Positions 46,280 to 58,844 are shown, numbered from the stretch's first letter. The stretch: 64,000 bases of DNA from Diplodia intermedia (GCA_021495925.1 JAKEKT010000002.1:124001-188000); one strand, 5' to 3'. Translations and numbers: made by a program. Notes: a model not told the origin generated them from the sequence alone.

Positions 46280-49200
46280 AACGACGCGGCGCGGAGCCGG
46301 TGAGGCGCCGCTGCAGCAAGCACGCACGCACGCTGCCCGCCGCCCGCTGCCCGCCGCGGTGCGCAGCATCTCCACCGGCGGCAGGAACTGAGTCTGCACG
46401 CGCGAAACGTCGAACACTCGCTCATGCGCACGGCACGACGGCTTCCCGGCGGCGGCGGACAAGGCTGGCGGCGATCCGGCAGCAGCGCGCCCGGCGCTGG
46501 CAGCCGAGTCATGGCCCTGGAGGCCAGCGCATGGCAAATTCGCGCTGCACTGGCGTGATGGCAAACCCAGTCCCGTTGGCCACCGGCGAGTCAGGCACGC
46601 ATCCACCGCGCCTTGACGCCCTTCCCACCGCCATCCGCAGGCAGGTCAAGCGGCAAAAGTGGGGGCGCCGACGAGCTCAAACGGCCCTGACACTCGGCCA
46701 GCGGATGGCTTGGGTGGGCTTCCTGCCTGGCACCGGCCCACGACAGCTCTAGCAGCGCAACCAGCGCAGCCTTCCCCGCCGGCCAGCGAGCTGCCAAACT
46801 GCTAGCGCGCGGCCGCCCGCTCCACCGAGTACCGTGTGCTCACCGCGCCGCTCCCGCGCGCTGGCGGGCTGGGGGCTGTGGACTGTGGGCTGTGGGCGCG
46901 CTGCTTCGCAGCCTGCTCGGTTATCGCCCGCGCCCACGCATTGCGCTGCTGGGCTGAGAGGTGCTCGCAGCCCTGCGGGATCATCTCCCGCACGCAGCCC
47001 GAAGCGGCAGGATAGTCCTCCTTTTCCGGCAGCCGCAGCAGCAGTTGGCGTGGTTCGCGCGTGATTGCTGGCCAGCCGGCCCGTTTTGCTGCTCCCTCAC
47101 GACTCGCAGAAACCGGCAACCGGGGTGCGCGCACAGGAACCGCGCCAGCTGCGCGGCTCCATCCAAGTTACCTCGTCGACTTAAGCTTTATCAGATTCTC
47201 TTACTCGATTGGACTACCTTCACGTGGCGCCCGCAGCCCACAGCCGTCGTCCACAGCCCCAGAGCGTGAAACAGCACGCTACGCCCAAAGCCTGCCCTAC
47301 TCGGAGATAGTCATTTCCACCCAGCTCCGGTCCTACCACCCCCAGGCTGCCCGCCCGGGCCACCCGCCGCCTTGTCCTGGAATTGCTGCTAGCCTGAACC
47401 GCCGCTGGACGGCGGGCAAGGATCCAAGTCCTCCCAATCTCTTTGGGCTGGCGACACAACACCACAACGCTGCATGTCATGGCGCCCTGCCCCTGGCGGA
47501 GCTCCTTCCGCTCTCGTCGCCGCGGCGGGAGCCAAGGGGTTGGACGCCTGGGGAGCCTCCAACGCTCCCATCACATGGATCCGTCTTAGCATCCCGAATG
47601 CTCCCGCTGCCGTCTTTCGAGTGCCGAACTGGTCAAAAAATCCCTCGATGCTTGCAAGCGCAATGTCTGCCTGGCCGTATCCATGTGGACGCCTGGGCCG
47701 GCAGCAGGACGCAGGTGATGGCACTAGCACGCCCAGCTCAAGGTACTCGACGCCGGATTCATGTCTTGCAGCAATTGTCAAGGCGCCGGTGGGGTACTGT
47801 ACTGCTGACCCTCTTCCTTCAGCCTCTGGTCCCCTGCGAAGCCTGACAGATGCGGGGAGTCTGCAGCATCAGAACCGCCTCACCGGTGAGACCTCAGCTA
47901 TTGGGCCTGAGCCGGGAGCCTCCAAAACAATGCTGGTGCTTGGTGCAGCAGTGGGGCTCTCTCTCTCAATAGGTGCTCGGACGCGTACTCACCGAATGCA
48001 GGATTTGGATTTCATCCCGGTCGGCCTTTGCATGCCATCGTATCCCTATTCGACACCCCTACGGTTTGCCACCAACTGCTACTGCGGAGCACCAACTGCG
48101 GACGCATCGCCATGCCATGCCAAGCTTCTGCAGCGTACCGCGCCTGCCCGACTCCCGATGGTCATTGACACGGCTAGACAGGGGTACACATTCCCACTTC
48201 GGCAACTGACCTATCTTATCCAGGAACTGGGCGGTGCCTTCGTATTTGCTTTTCCCACGTCCACTACTTCTTTGGCACACTAGCGACCAAAGCGACCTCT
48301 CGTCCTGCTACCCCCGTACTGCATTCCCGCAGAGCCGGATCCTAGCAATCAGCCGTGCGCGCGAGGCGCTGCTGCGTCTGCGTCGCTAGTGTGATGACTT
48401 CCCCGATCTGCTCCAGGTTGTTGCGCCTCTTCCTCTTGCGCCCCCGATGATTGACCGTTAAGGGGCGCGAGGGCTTTCATTGTGGCTTGAACGCCAAGGG
48501 CTGTGGGAAAGAACCAAGCAGCTGCCCGTTTCTTTTCGGGACGCATCGGCAAGGGCGCGCTGCCCCTCGCGAGCTGCAGGCACCTGTTGATCACCTTCAA
48601 CGTGTGGCGGGAGTGCCTAATGGAGAGGGGACTTGCTGCAAATCCACAGGCGATCGAAGGCAAAAGGAGAAACAATCTACAGATATGCGCCGTTGCCGAG
48701 AAGGTAAACGGGACGTCTATTCCAACCTACATGCTTCCGGGTTTCGACACTACCGTGACGGCCCCTCTCCCCTTCGGGGAGCCGCCGTTGAGCCTATTTG
48801 CAGAGCGTCGACGTCGAACCAAAGTTTCGGAAGAAAGTATTGCGCTGCAGGGGTATTGCCTGACGCTGCCGCCGAGAAGAGGCCCTGCGGGCAGCTCGCG
48901 ACGCAAACGATTATTTGGAATGCCAACAAGGGAAGAAGAGCTTGTTGCGTGGGTGACGGTTGTGGCAGGAGCAGGGACATAAGATTCTCGTGATATCGTT
49001 TCATCTTCCTTTGACGAGATGATGAGCATACAGCATCAACCACGTCCGGTTGACGCGTCGCCCTCGCCTCTATCGCTTCGTCCGCGCCACGCCAAAGAGC
49101 ACCAGATGCCCAGCCCAGATCTTAGCGCAGTGGGGACCGCTGAGCTAAGGCAAGCCACAACTGGGCGCTAAGGACGGGGCTTTAATTTCTTGATTACTCT

Positions 49201-51925
49201 TCGACCTCGTCCCTGGCTCTACTTCCCCGACCACCAGTCTATACCGCAAGCGAGATAGTCTCTTGGCCATCTGATAGGAGAGTGGAGAAGGCCTCAATTC
49301 CCCAGGTACTAGCATCAAGCGAGGCCTGTCACCTTTTTCTCTTAGCATCTTGAATCGACGCGAGCCGCTTGCTGGCGTCTTCGGCGGGGCACGCCCCCTT
49401 CCCCTCAGGCTTCCAGACCCAAATCCTTCAGACGCTGAAGATAGGAGATAGAAGAAAGGAATAAGAAAGAAAAAGCAAGGCAGGCAGGGATGTGGCGTCC
49501 CAGCCGCCCAGCTAGTGGCATCCAAGCGAGCGGAAAACTAATTGCGCCATTGAGGGAAAATAATGTCCAGTCGACCGCACGGATGCCGCATTTCCCTCCC
49601 ACTTCCGCGTTTCACGACGCCGACGATCGCAAGCAATCACCAACATATGGTCATGCGGACTTGCTTAATTTTTTGCCCTTGTCGCCATGGATTTCGAGGC
49701 AGCAGCATTGCTACGCGAGGTTGCTGGATGCACGACACATCATTGACTGCGCCACTTGAGGGGAGGTTGGGGCGTGATTGTGATGAGCGGATGGGCTCAT
49801 GCGTCTGCCGTGGCAGTCATGACGTGCATTCATTTTCATCTTCCGATCCTGTGATTCTGCCCCGGTTTTCCAACACCAGCATGAGACTTCACATGTCCGG
49901 AAAACGGTAGGCAATGATGGGAGGTGGGTTCGTGCCTCTCCCAGATTGCCACTTCATTGTCGAGGACTTGTCTCTCACCGGTCCATTGATGCAACGCTAG
50001 GTAGCGCACTTCTGAATCAACCTCCATCGACTTCAGCGAGCATCGGACAAATGGCATGTGCCCGATGCTCCCAAAGAGCACCCACAAGCTTGTATGAACT
50101 TCACAGTTACACCGTGTCTCATTCACATCGACTCCCTGGCCTCTCAACTGAACAACACACAAGACTGCACTTGAAGCGGCCAAGGCTTCAAGCTCAGCTT
50201 TCGTGATATGGGCATCCTTCATACTGCGCCTGCTTTCGAAGAATTGGGAACAGCGTGAGTGGCCTGCCTTTCTTCATCACTTGCCGATATCCGTCAAACT
50301 AGATACGCTTTCCGCTGGAACCCTATACCATCTTATTCGCATGGGCTCAACATTCAGGTAGAACTATTCAAAGATACGGAGACTGACCACTTTTCGAGCA
50401 TCATCCCAGTCCTCGTCGTTGCTTCAGTCTTGGTCTCAGTCCGCCACCACAAACGTAACTCCACAACTCAACCATCATTCCTCACTCTACTGCAACGATA
50501 TGTCTGACTTGATAATAGTGGAAGTTCCCGTCGTAAATGCATGCGAGGGGAATATGCCGAAATGTTTCGATGTGGTGTACGGATGCACCTAACGTGGACT
50601 ACGAACGTCTTCCCACTCCTACGTCCAACGAGATACTACGCTTTCCCACATGTCTAATTGAAGCTGAAGTTAGGTTGTACATCTAGCGCGCAAGGGACAA
50701 ACGGATCTGGATAATTGTGCATTTCGATTGCCCATGGACGCATGTATGGCCTTCAGCGAGACAGATATGAGTAGGTAAGTCTTCGCGATCTGCTGTGTAC
50801 ATTTCTGGCAGGTGATTGAGCAGCATGACGAGAGCCTCATCATATTTATGTGACCTCATCCGCCCGAGAAACTAGATCAATGATAACACTTCAGTGTCTC
50901 GTTAAGGGTCCAGATGCACTTCAGGTGCGACCATCTGCCGTCACTCCTTCCGCCGGGGTTTCAGCCTCAAGGCTATGCTCTGGATACCTTTTCCGCAGAT
51001 TTGAGTATTGTGGGATTTTCTCTCATCATTTCTCGGTACGGTGCTTTCTATAATACTGATATGCTGTAAAGCATCAACATCACTGATTGCCAGTGATACG
51101 CAGGACCACTGCCCAGGGTGTCATTCACGCGGTGTCTTTCCCGCCCTCCCCCGTGCAGCAATGATATTGCATAGTGAGCGACGAAAGGTCGTCCTTTATC
51201 GCTGCATCCGGGCCCCAGCCCACGAAAATTCCACTATTGCGAGTGCTCTCTTCGGAAAAGCACACGGACAGTCCTTTTCCATGTCATCCTCGGCCATTAA
51301 TGCCTGCCGTGGCTACCATGTGCGTGTGACACTAGCGACCATGGCGCAATTGCCGGACACGCAGCTCACGCAGGAGGGATTCTCCATCAGCAACAGTAGC
51401 CGAGACTGAAGCGGAGTGATGCCTAATAACATGTTGCAGAGCGGCGTTTGGTATTAACGATGTTGCTTCGCGTAGAATTTGCTCCAGGTTTCGCCTTGCG
51501 GATAGTCCCATCAAAGAAATCTGACCGACCAAGTAATGAGGGACATCGAAATTATCGCCATGGACCCATAAAGCACACAACACTCAAGGTCTTTCGTATG
51601 TAGGCGCTTTTCGTCAAGCAGAAGAAAGACGTCAATTTATATGCTGCTGGCCCCCTCCTCCGCATTTGTGCATGACATACGATTTGCCAGAAATGACTTT
51701 ACATCGTGGGTCACGTAAATGTGTCTCAACGGTACTCAAGCAGGGGGGGCAAACCGAGTCGCCAAAAATCCGTCGAGTAAAATGCATGATGATATTCGCC
51801 AGCAGATACGATCCCTCGATAGACGCCGTTGACTTTTTGATCCCTTCTAAACAACCCATGCATCCAAATACATACCACACGACAACGACATGACACGACA
51901 TGATACTCGCGCACACGATACCACA

Positions 51926-54853
51926 CTACGCCACATCAACAAACGCTCTCTTCTTCTTCCCCTTCGCCCCCTGCTCCACCGCCTCCTCGACGTCCTCCAC
52001 CCTGACAACCTTCCCACCCTCCGCCCTCGCACCGACAAACCTCAACGCCGCGGCATTGAAACCCATCATGTCCTTCAACCCACCCAACGTCGTCCTCAAA
52101 TCCTCCCGCATGCCCTCCAGCGCCGTCTTCAGCTCCCTGCTGGCGACGATCTGCCGTTGGTGCGTCCTGAGCATGAAGAACAGCACGCGGCAGACGAGCG
52201 GCACGCTCCACCGGCGCTGGATCCAGATGCGGATGAACGTGAACAGGCCCGGGATGGCGCTGAAGGGCAGGACGAGTAGGGCGTCGTGCAGCTGCGCGGC
52301 GGGGATCTTGGCGACGGTGTTGAGGACGTGGCGCTCGGCGGAGATGCCGCCGAAGGCCATGAAGTGGGGATCGCGCTGCGGCGGCGCCATGTTGGCGGTT
52401 GGGTTCGCGGCCTTCTGCGCGCGCCATGCGGCGACGACATCCAGGTCGGCGAGGCCGAGCTCCAGGGCCTCCATGATGCGCTCGCCGGCGGTGAGGGTGG
52501 CGATGGTCTGCTTGGTCGCGGCGCCGACTTCGTCGTCGTTGTCCCCTTCGCCGTCGAGGTTGGCGGCGAGGGTCGACTCGTAGAGTTCCTCGAGCTCGCG
52601 CTCGCGCTCTTCTTCCAGGAAGATGGGCTCGTCGCTTTGGTTCCAGACGCGCATGCTCTTGTCGTGAGAGGCGGTGACGACAAAGTCACCAGTCCGGCTG
52701 ACGGCCATGGCCCAGATCTCGCCGTGGTGGCCTTCGAGTTTTTGAATCTGCTCGAACTTGTCGCCATCCCAGGTCTTGAGTGTCCGATCCTTACTGGCGC
52801 TGAAGAAGTGGTGATTCTCTTCCCTCGAGATCGGATGGGGAATGAACGAGACTTGCATAATGCTGTCGGTGTGCGCAAAGAAAGCCTTGTGACAGTCTCC
52901 GAAGTCGAGACCCCAGAGGCGCACGTTCTTGTCCGCACTGCAGGTGGCGATGAGCTTGCTATCAGACGAAATGGACATACTCAGGACGGGAAGCTTGTGT
53001 CCGTAAAGGTTAAGGAAAAGCTTGAGGGAGTCGACGAAGAAAACCTTCACCGTGTTGTCGAGCGTGGCCACAGCGAGCAGGCGGGAATCCGGGGAGAAGC
53101 GCAAGCTCAGAATGTCGTCGTTGACCTTCAGTGTCCGGGCATGGGCCAGCTTGAGCCTTGGCGTCGTCCGCTTCGTTCCTGGGATCTCCTCCTGCACGAT
53201 TTCGAAATTCCAGAACTTAGCCGTCTTGTCTGCGCTACCGGTCACCACAGACTTGCCGTCGGGGGGCATATCTAGACTCCATATCGCGCCCTCGTGTGCT
53301 TGCACGGTATCCACAAGCTGTGACGATGCAATATCGAAAAGCTCAATCTCGCCGCTCTTGGTGCCCACCACGACAATTTTGTCGCCTGGCAAGAAGGCAC
53401 AGCAAAGCGCATAGCCGCACTCAAGCGTGCGCAAGCACTGCTTTGTCCGGATATTCCAGATCTTGAGACTTCCGTTTGATGCAGATGCCAGCATGCGATC
53501 ATCCGAGCTCAGAGCGAGAGAGCGCACGTCGGCCCTGTGTCCCGGGAGCTCGACGGAGAATGATCGCGAGTACTCCGGGGGTTCTTCTTTGGAGGCCTTC
53601 TTCGTGCGTTCCTTGGTCGGTACACTGTAATCCTCCAGCAGGTTATTTGTGGTGGATACAATCAGCTGCAGCGCCTTCGCCGACCCCCGCGCCCAGTCAA
53701 CGGCTCTGACCTTGCCGCCCGTGCGGACGATGACATACGGAACGAAGATTTCTCCCACGCTTGCCGTCGCGAGATGCTCGTCGTCGGCGTCGGCCATGTC
53801 CACGTCGGCTCCCTTCTCCTTCAGCTCCTTGAGCTTCTCCTTTCTCCTCCTCCTCTTCCTGGCCAAGCTCTTCTGCACCTCCTCGTCTGACCGGATGCGC
53901 CACAGCTCCACAGCCTTCTCCGAACCATGTATCGCAATGTAGTCCAGCTTGGGGTGGAAGCTGATGCCGATTGTCCTGTCCTTACCCGAGCGGTATAGGG
54001 TGCCCCTCTCCGATATGAACTCTGCCTCTGCGGTTTCTCCGACCTGTGTCGCAAGTGTGCGCAAGCCTTCTAGATCAATGGTCCACACCTTGATTTCTCC
54101 GTCGTTGCCAGCCGTGATGCAGCCATTGCCGTCGGGAGACAGGCCCAAGGACCAGCATTCGCCATTGGTTTGGGCGACGTGGGTCTCGATACAGTGCTGC
54201 GAATTGACATCCCAGATTTTGATCAGGGCATCCTTGCTGGTCGACAGCAGGAAAACCGGCCCCTCGTCGCTAACAGCAGGCGCATCATCCTCGTCGTCAC
54301 CAGCGCCGGTGCCGACATGCAAGAACCGCAAGCCAGTAATCTGGTCTTTGTGGCCGCGCAGCTTGAACAGACCTACTTCAGCGACCAGATCCCACACAAT
54401 GATGTCTGTATCCTTGGAACCGCTGGCGAGGCGCACACCGGAGTCGTCGAAAGTCAGCGTGGTGATGGCAGACTTGTGGCCGTTGAAGCTGATGATCAGG
54501 GACGAGGAGCGCGAGTCCCACACGCGGATGCTGCCGTCTGCATGTCCGACGGCGAAGACATCGGGGTCGGTTTTGCTCTGGGCAATTTGGGTGACTTCGG
54601 CGGAGCAGGTGCTGTCGCGCCAGGTGCTGAGCAGCTCGCCCTTCTTTACATCCCAGCACAGCACCTCCTCGTTCGCAGCCGTGTACGCATGGCCGGCGCC
54701 GGTGGTGCGAGCAGCGGCGGACTCGGGAGCCCAGACGACGTTCGAGGTCGCAGAATTCACGACGCCGAAGGCCTGCGAGTGCTCATACTTGCTAGTAGGG
54801 TCAGCGGAGCACGGGCGACGGCATGCGGCAACTTACACGTAGGACTTGACCAT
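51926..54853 (-). CDS. UTP12: UTP12 / DIP2 (WDR3), U3 snoRNP component
   Basis: Two exons, 54853-54837 (17 nt) and 54791-51926, with a 45-bp intron, give 960 aa. The tiny first exon encodes MVKSY plus two bases and joins to KYEHSQAFGVV, the usual N-terminus. The protein is a tandem WD40 array forming two propellers: blades such as GHKSAITTL ... DIIVWD, GHRADVRSLA, GHKLPVLSMS ... NVRLWG, GHHGEIWAMA ... SMRVWN. A basic-acidic linker (KRRRRKEKLKELKEKG, then DADDE) lies near residue 320. The C-terminal Utp12 domain has FSAIPGLFTFIRIW and CRVLFFMLRTHQRQIV. UTP12 is part of the UTP-B module of the small-subunit processome in the nucleolus, needed for 18S rRNA maturation. Length agrees with the family (about 940). 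It is divergent from ARPC2. Confidence 0.94.
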
Positions 54854-55071
54854 GGTGGGAGATTGGTCGTGGTCGGCACGGCGGCGCAACTTTTTTGGCG
54901 GGCGACGACTTTTTGGACGCGCGCCGGGCGGCGATCAGGCCCGTCCAAGCCCCACGTTCTTGGCACGCGTAGGGCGGGCCACGGCCTGACTGCTCCACCA
55001 CCGCCAACGTCCTCACCCCCCGGAGCTCGCATCCCTCCACCCCGACCGTCTCGACTGCCCGGCCGCCCACC
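54854..55071. promoter_or_regulatory. Shared UTP12/ARPC2 promoter region
   Basis: A 218-bp head-to-head gap, the shortest in the window. T-rich stretches (TTTTTTGG, CTTTTTGG) occur near the UTP12 side. Promoter function is inferred from position. Confidence 0.4.
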
Positions 55072-56331
55072 ATGCTGCTCCTCGACTACCAGAACGTGCT
55101 CATCGAGTCGCTGCTCAATGACCGCTTCTCCGGGTACGCCAGCCTCGCGCCTCCGCCGCCCCGACCCCCCGAGCGCCCCCGCGCCGTTGCAGCTGCGTAG
55201 CTCGAGTACTGACGACCTGCAGCCAAGCTCCCGTCTCCATCGATCAGATCGTCTCCGACTTCGACGGCGTGACCTTCCACATCTCCACCCCCGAGGCCAA
55301 GACCAAGATTGTCATCTCCATCGCCGTGCGCTGCTTCCAGGAGCTGCTCAAGTACGGAGCACAGGAGGTGCTGGAGCGCGAGTATGGCCCGTACATCGTC
55401 GCCCCGGAGTCCGGCTACGACTTCTCCATCCAGGTCGACCTCGAGGACCTGCCCGCCGAGCAAGGTACAACAAGCACGTCAATTGCGAGAGTGCCTGTCG
55501 CTGATTGCTGCCTGAACAGAGGCCCGCGATGACCTGGTCCGCCGCATCTCGCTGCTGAAGCGCAATGCCATGGCTGCTCCCTTCGAGCAGGCCTTTGACG
55601 AGTTCGCCGCCCTGCAGGAGGAGGCTTCCAAGTACACCTCCGAGTCGGCCCCGCAGGGCTTGGCCGAGGGCGGCGCCGTCCGCGCCATCCACTACCGCGA
55701 GGAGGAGGCCATCTACATCAAGGCGAGCCACGATAGGGTTACGGTCATTTTCAGTACCGTGTTCCGGGAAGAGACGGACCGCATCTTCGGCAAGGTTTTC
55801 CTTCAGGTATGCGGAGCTTGCAAGGTGTTTGGCAGCATGGCGGTGACTGAGGCTATGACTAGGAATTCGTCGACGCGAGAAGGCGCGCTATCCAGAATGC
55901 TCCCCAGGTCCTGTTCAGGAACGACCCTCCGCTCGAGTTGCAGGGACTGCCTGAGGTTGCTCAGGTCCAGAAGGGCGAGGTTGGCTACATTACCTTCGGT
56001 ATGATGTCATCCTTCGAGACCTCTTGTGCGGCGTGCTGATCGATCTAGTCCTTTTCCCCAGGCACTTGGCGCCCCAGCGCCGCTACGAGGTCATCTCTCA
56101 CATCCAGACCTTCCGTGACTACTTCCACTACCACATCAAGGCCTCCAAGGCCTACATTCACTCGAGAATGCGGAGACGTACCGCCGATTTCCTCCAGGGT
56201 ATGCCCGAAACAGGACTCTTTAGAACTCTTGCACCTGCTGACCATTCACAGTTCTGCGCAGAGCCAGGCCCGAGACGGAGGAGAAGGAGAGGAAGACTGC
56301 TAGCGGCCGTACCTTCAAGGTCAACTTCTAA
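55072..56331 (+). CDS. ARC35: ARPC2 (p34/Arc35), Arp2/3 complex subunit
   Basis: Six exons, 55072-55133, 55223-55464, 55520-55806, 55863-55998, 56049-56198 and 56252-56331, give 318 aa. Each junction restores the family reading: MLLLDYQNVLIESLLNDR, then QAPVSIDQIVSDFDGVTFH, KYGAQEVLEREYG, RVTVIFSTVFREETD, VLFPRHLAPQRRYEVISHIQ, and a C-terminal helix with MRRRTADFLQVLRRARPETEEKERKT ending FKVNF. ARPC2 pairs with ARPC4 to form the core that contacts the mother actin filament, so it serves branched actin at endocytic patches and tips. Length is the family norm. Introns are 50-89 bp. The ATG has a CACC context. It is convergent with the small gene to its right. Confidence 0.95.
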
Positions 56332-56741
56332 GCGACATCATCACCCAAACCGAGGGACTACGAGATATCACTCAGCAGCCTGGAGCGCTGCATCAACAAC
56401 TCAGCTGACCAAAGCGCTCATGCGCTATGATCCAAATGACTCCTCAACACTTCCCCAAGAAGAAGAGCTGGACCAAATAATAGGTGTTCATTGTGTAAGA
56501 CGAGTGGAGATGAAGGAAGCGAATGACAATAGATGCAAACTCCCAAAAATTCTTTCAGACCCCCATCTGTGGCACCGAAAAGTCAATGTTTCACTCTTAA
56601 AAAGCCATTGAGAGGGCTGGCCCTTGGGGATCCCTGACTTGACTCCCCCATGTCTTTCCAGCATGCCTTTGCGAAGAGCTCAACACAAAAAGATGAGTGG
56701 AATAAAAACAAGAAGAAAAGTAAAGAGACACCAAGGACGCC
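56332..56741. other. Short convergent gap
   Basis: A 410-bp space between the 3' ends of ARPC2 and the 143-aa gene, A-rich toward the right. Presumably 3' UTRs; nothing else seen. Confidence 0.6.
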
Positions 56742-57317
56742 TCACCCACTCCAGCTCATCCCCCCCACGCCGTACTTGGTCCGATCACCCAAACCCAGCC
56801 TCTCGTACTCCTGCCGCCTCCTCGCCTTCTCCTCGGCCCGTTCGGGACTGTCGGGCTCCCGACCCATCTTGGCCTTCACACGGTCGAACGTGGAGCCCAA
56901 TCTTGATTTTTGTTGGGCATTGCTCCCAGCTGCGGAACTAATATACGCGCAGAAAGAAACACACGCGGGTCGGGTCAGCAAATCGGCGGCGGTGAGAGGT
57001 GATGATTGCGATTCACATGGGCGAGGCGGTGGCGGCGGCGGCGGCGGGAGGAAAGAAGTTGGGGAGCGTTTCTTTATTTACCTTTGATGAGCGGCGCCGC
57101 TTCTGCCGGCGGCGGCGGCGGCGTTGCTGCTGTTTTCGCTCTTCTCGGTGTATTCGGGTAGCGTGGAGACGGTGGTGTCGGTGGATGGCCGGCCGGTGAG
57201 GTAGGCGTCCGAAGTGGCTTCTTTGGTCTTTGTGGTGGCAGGCGGGGGCGAGGGGGTGTTGCTTTGGTTGGTTGGCGGCGGCGGCGGCGGCGGCGGCGTT
57301 TTCTGAGAAGTGGACAT
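56742..57317 (-). CDS. Uncharacterised small protein with charged C-terminal block
   Basis: Two exons, 57317-57082 and 56937-56742, with a 144-bp intron (GTAAAT donor, TATTAG acceptor), give 143 aa. I do not recognise the family. The N-terminal half is low-complexity: an eight-Pro run, then Thr/Ser/Pro, then a run of Ala. The C-terminal half is different: SRLGSTFDRVKAKMGREP, then an Arg/Glu-rich helix (RAEEKARRRQEYERLG) and DRTKYGVGG. This charged block looks constrained and is predicted helical by eye. There is no signal peptide or membrane segment. The gene call rests on a good intron, one clean frame across the junction, and the contrast between the two halves. It is convergent with ARPC2. 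Confidence 0.68.
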
Positions 57318-58676
57318 GGTGCGGACGTGATGGTGCTCGTGGTTGTGTGCGTTGCCGTCCTCGCTGCTGTGGTCGTCGAGGGGCTCGTCTTGATGCTCGT
57401 CTTGGTATTTGCTTGGATTCTCTTGGTGCTCGTCTTGGTGATCGAGGGGCTTTGAGGAGAGGGAGAGGCCGTATGAGAGGTCACAGAACGCCAGGATGGC
57501 GGTTGGATTGTTTTTGAATTGATGAGGGCTTGAGGATCAGGATGGACAGACAATGCAAAGTGAGAACGATGAGTGATCAATATGAAGATGCACACCCGGC
57601 AAGTGAAAGGAATCAAACCACTCACGATTTTATAACGTTGTGAGATACTGTCCTGAGGCTCGTCGCGGACAAGCAAGATCAAGCGTTATGGGCACACCGT
57701 CCTTCTGCCAGGATCATCACAGCTCGTTCATCCACCACGGAGGCACTTATCATCGCGGAGTCATTCATTCGGTCCAACCGGGGCTCGAAGGAGGCCGTCT
57801 AGCAGCCACCACCTTACTGTTCAAGACTTTCCCCCGCCCCGACGTGGCTGGCGGCGCCAGCGGTGTGTCAGCACACCCTGGTTTTAGGGCATTCCCGCTG
57901 TGCGCAATGACGTTCCGGCCTCAAGGCAACATCATTCTTGACGCAAGCGAAGTGGACATCCATGGCACGATACATGCTACCAAAATATGATATACCGTCA
58001 TTTGAGAAATAGAAATACTAGTAAAAAGGGAGAAAGAAGAGACAGACTGGCATGGGCATTTGCCCACGGAAGCGAGAAAGTACGTACTAATTGCTACACA
58101 TCATGTGCCAACACAGAAACTTCTCGATGCACAAGAACCTGGAGCTCTGCCATTCTCACAGTCCCACATATTCCCCTCATCATGGAGATATCTAATTTCC
58201 GACGTCGTGCTTCACGATAAAATGGTGGTGGCAGTGCTTCTTGCAAGGTCATGTTTGCATGTGTGGAAGCGCCAATCAGATCCAACAGAAACGACAGGGC
58301 GGGCGGCCGTCCCGTCCCGTTGGGGGGCACGGACTTTGCATCCCCAGGCAACTCCATTTCGCAAGCTCCTAGAGGTCGGTTTGCGTGTCCACGTAACAAG
58401 TGCTGGCTATCCAACTCCCATTTCCAGATCTTAGGTAGAACGAGCCCGGTGCATTCTCGTGTCATGTTACATGATCCTACGCCTCGTCGAACCTTGTTCA
58501 TCCTTTTTGCGTCAAGGTGGCTGCACAGGCAGCAGCATATACGTACACCGCGTTGGTGGTTGCAATCAGTAGAGAGAGGGACGGAAAGCCATCAGCTTCC
58601 CCATCGGCCGTCCTGGTGAAGGGAGCTCCAACCATGTCGGTGACAAAAGAACTTGCCTACCCGCATCTGCCTCATT

Positions 58677-58698
58677 AAAAAAAAAAAAAAAAAAAAAC
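58677..58698. repeat. Poly-A run of 22
   Basis: An uninterrupted A run directly left of the hairpin repeat. It could be a retrotransposon tail or simple slippage. Confidence 0.9.
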
Positions 58699-58710
58699 TC
58701 TCGCTGGATG

Positions 58711-58844
58711 GGCAGTTGAATACAAGATCCGGACGTAAATATGTGCATTTAAAACGTATATTTACGTCCGGATCTTGGATTCAACTACCCATGTAAATTC
58801 TCACATTTACGTCCGGATCTTAGATTCAACTACCCATGTAAGAT
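58711..58844. repeat. Hairpin and tandem repeat unit
   Basis: Arm 58711-58743 is the reverse complement of 58759-58791 at 31 of 33 positions, with a 15-base loop. The right arm then recurs as a direct copy: 58761-58805 and 58806 onward share TTTACGTCCGGATCTT and TTCAACTACCCATGTAA with a 45-bp period and one internal change. It looks like a small non-autonomous element or its broken remains. Confidence 0.85.

Larger units (their letters stand above)
44066..51925. other. Gene-poor region of 7.9 kb upstream of the C2H2 factor
   Basis: It runs from the start of the C2H2 factor to the 3' end of UTP12. From about 44.4 to 47.2 kb it is very GC- and CpG-rich, with frames open on both strands by composition only. 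From about 48.2 kb on, base composition is ordinary and frames are short. An open frame at 48503-48982 (+, 159 codons) is the least random-looking but has no motif and no splice partner. Hexamer repeats lie at 46.22 kb. The left part probably holds the promoter and leader of the C2H2 gene. Confidence 0.5.

Noticed and set aside
47061..48283. Two overlapping plus-strand frames of 261 and 269 codons
   Set aside because: No family likeness, no splice logic joining them, and random residue order.
48451..48993. Overlapping plus-strand frames of 180 and 159 codons
   Set aside because: The 159-codon frame (48503-48982) looks slightly more protein-like, but I see no motif, membrane segment or splice partner.
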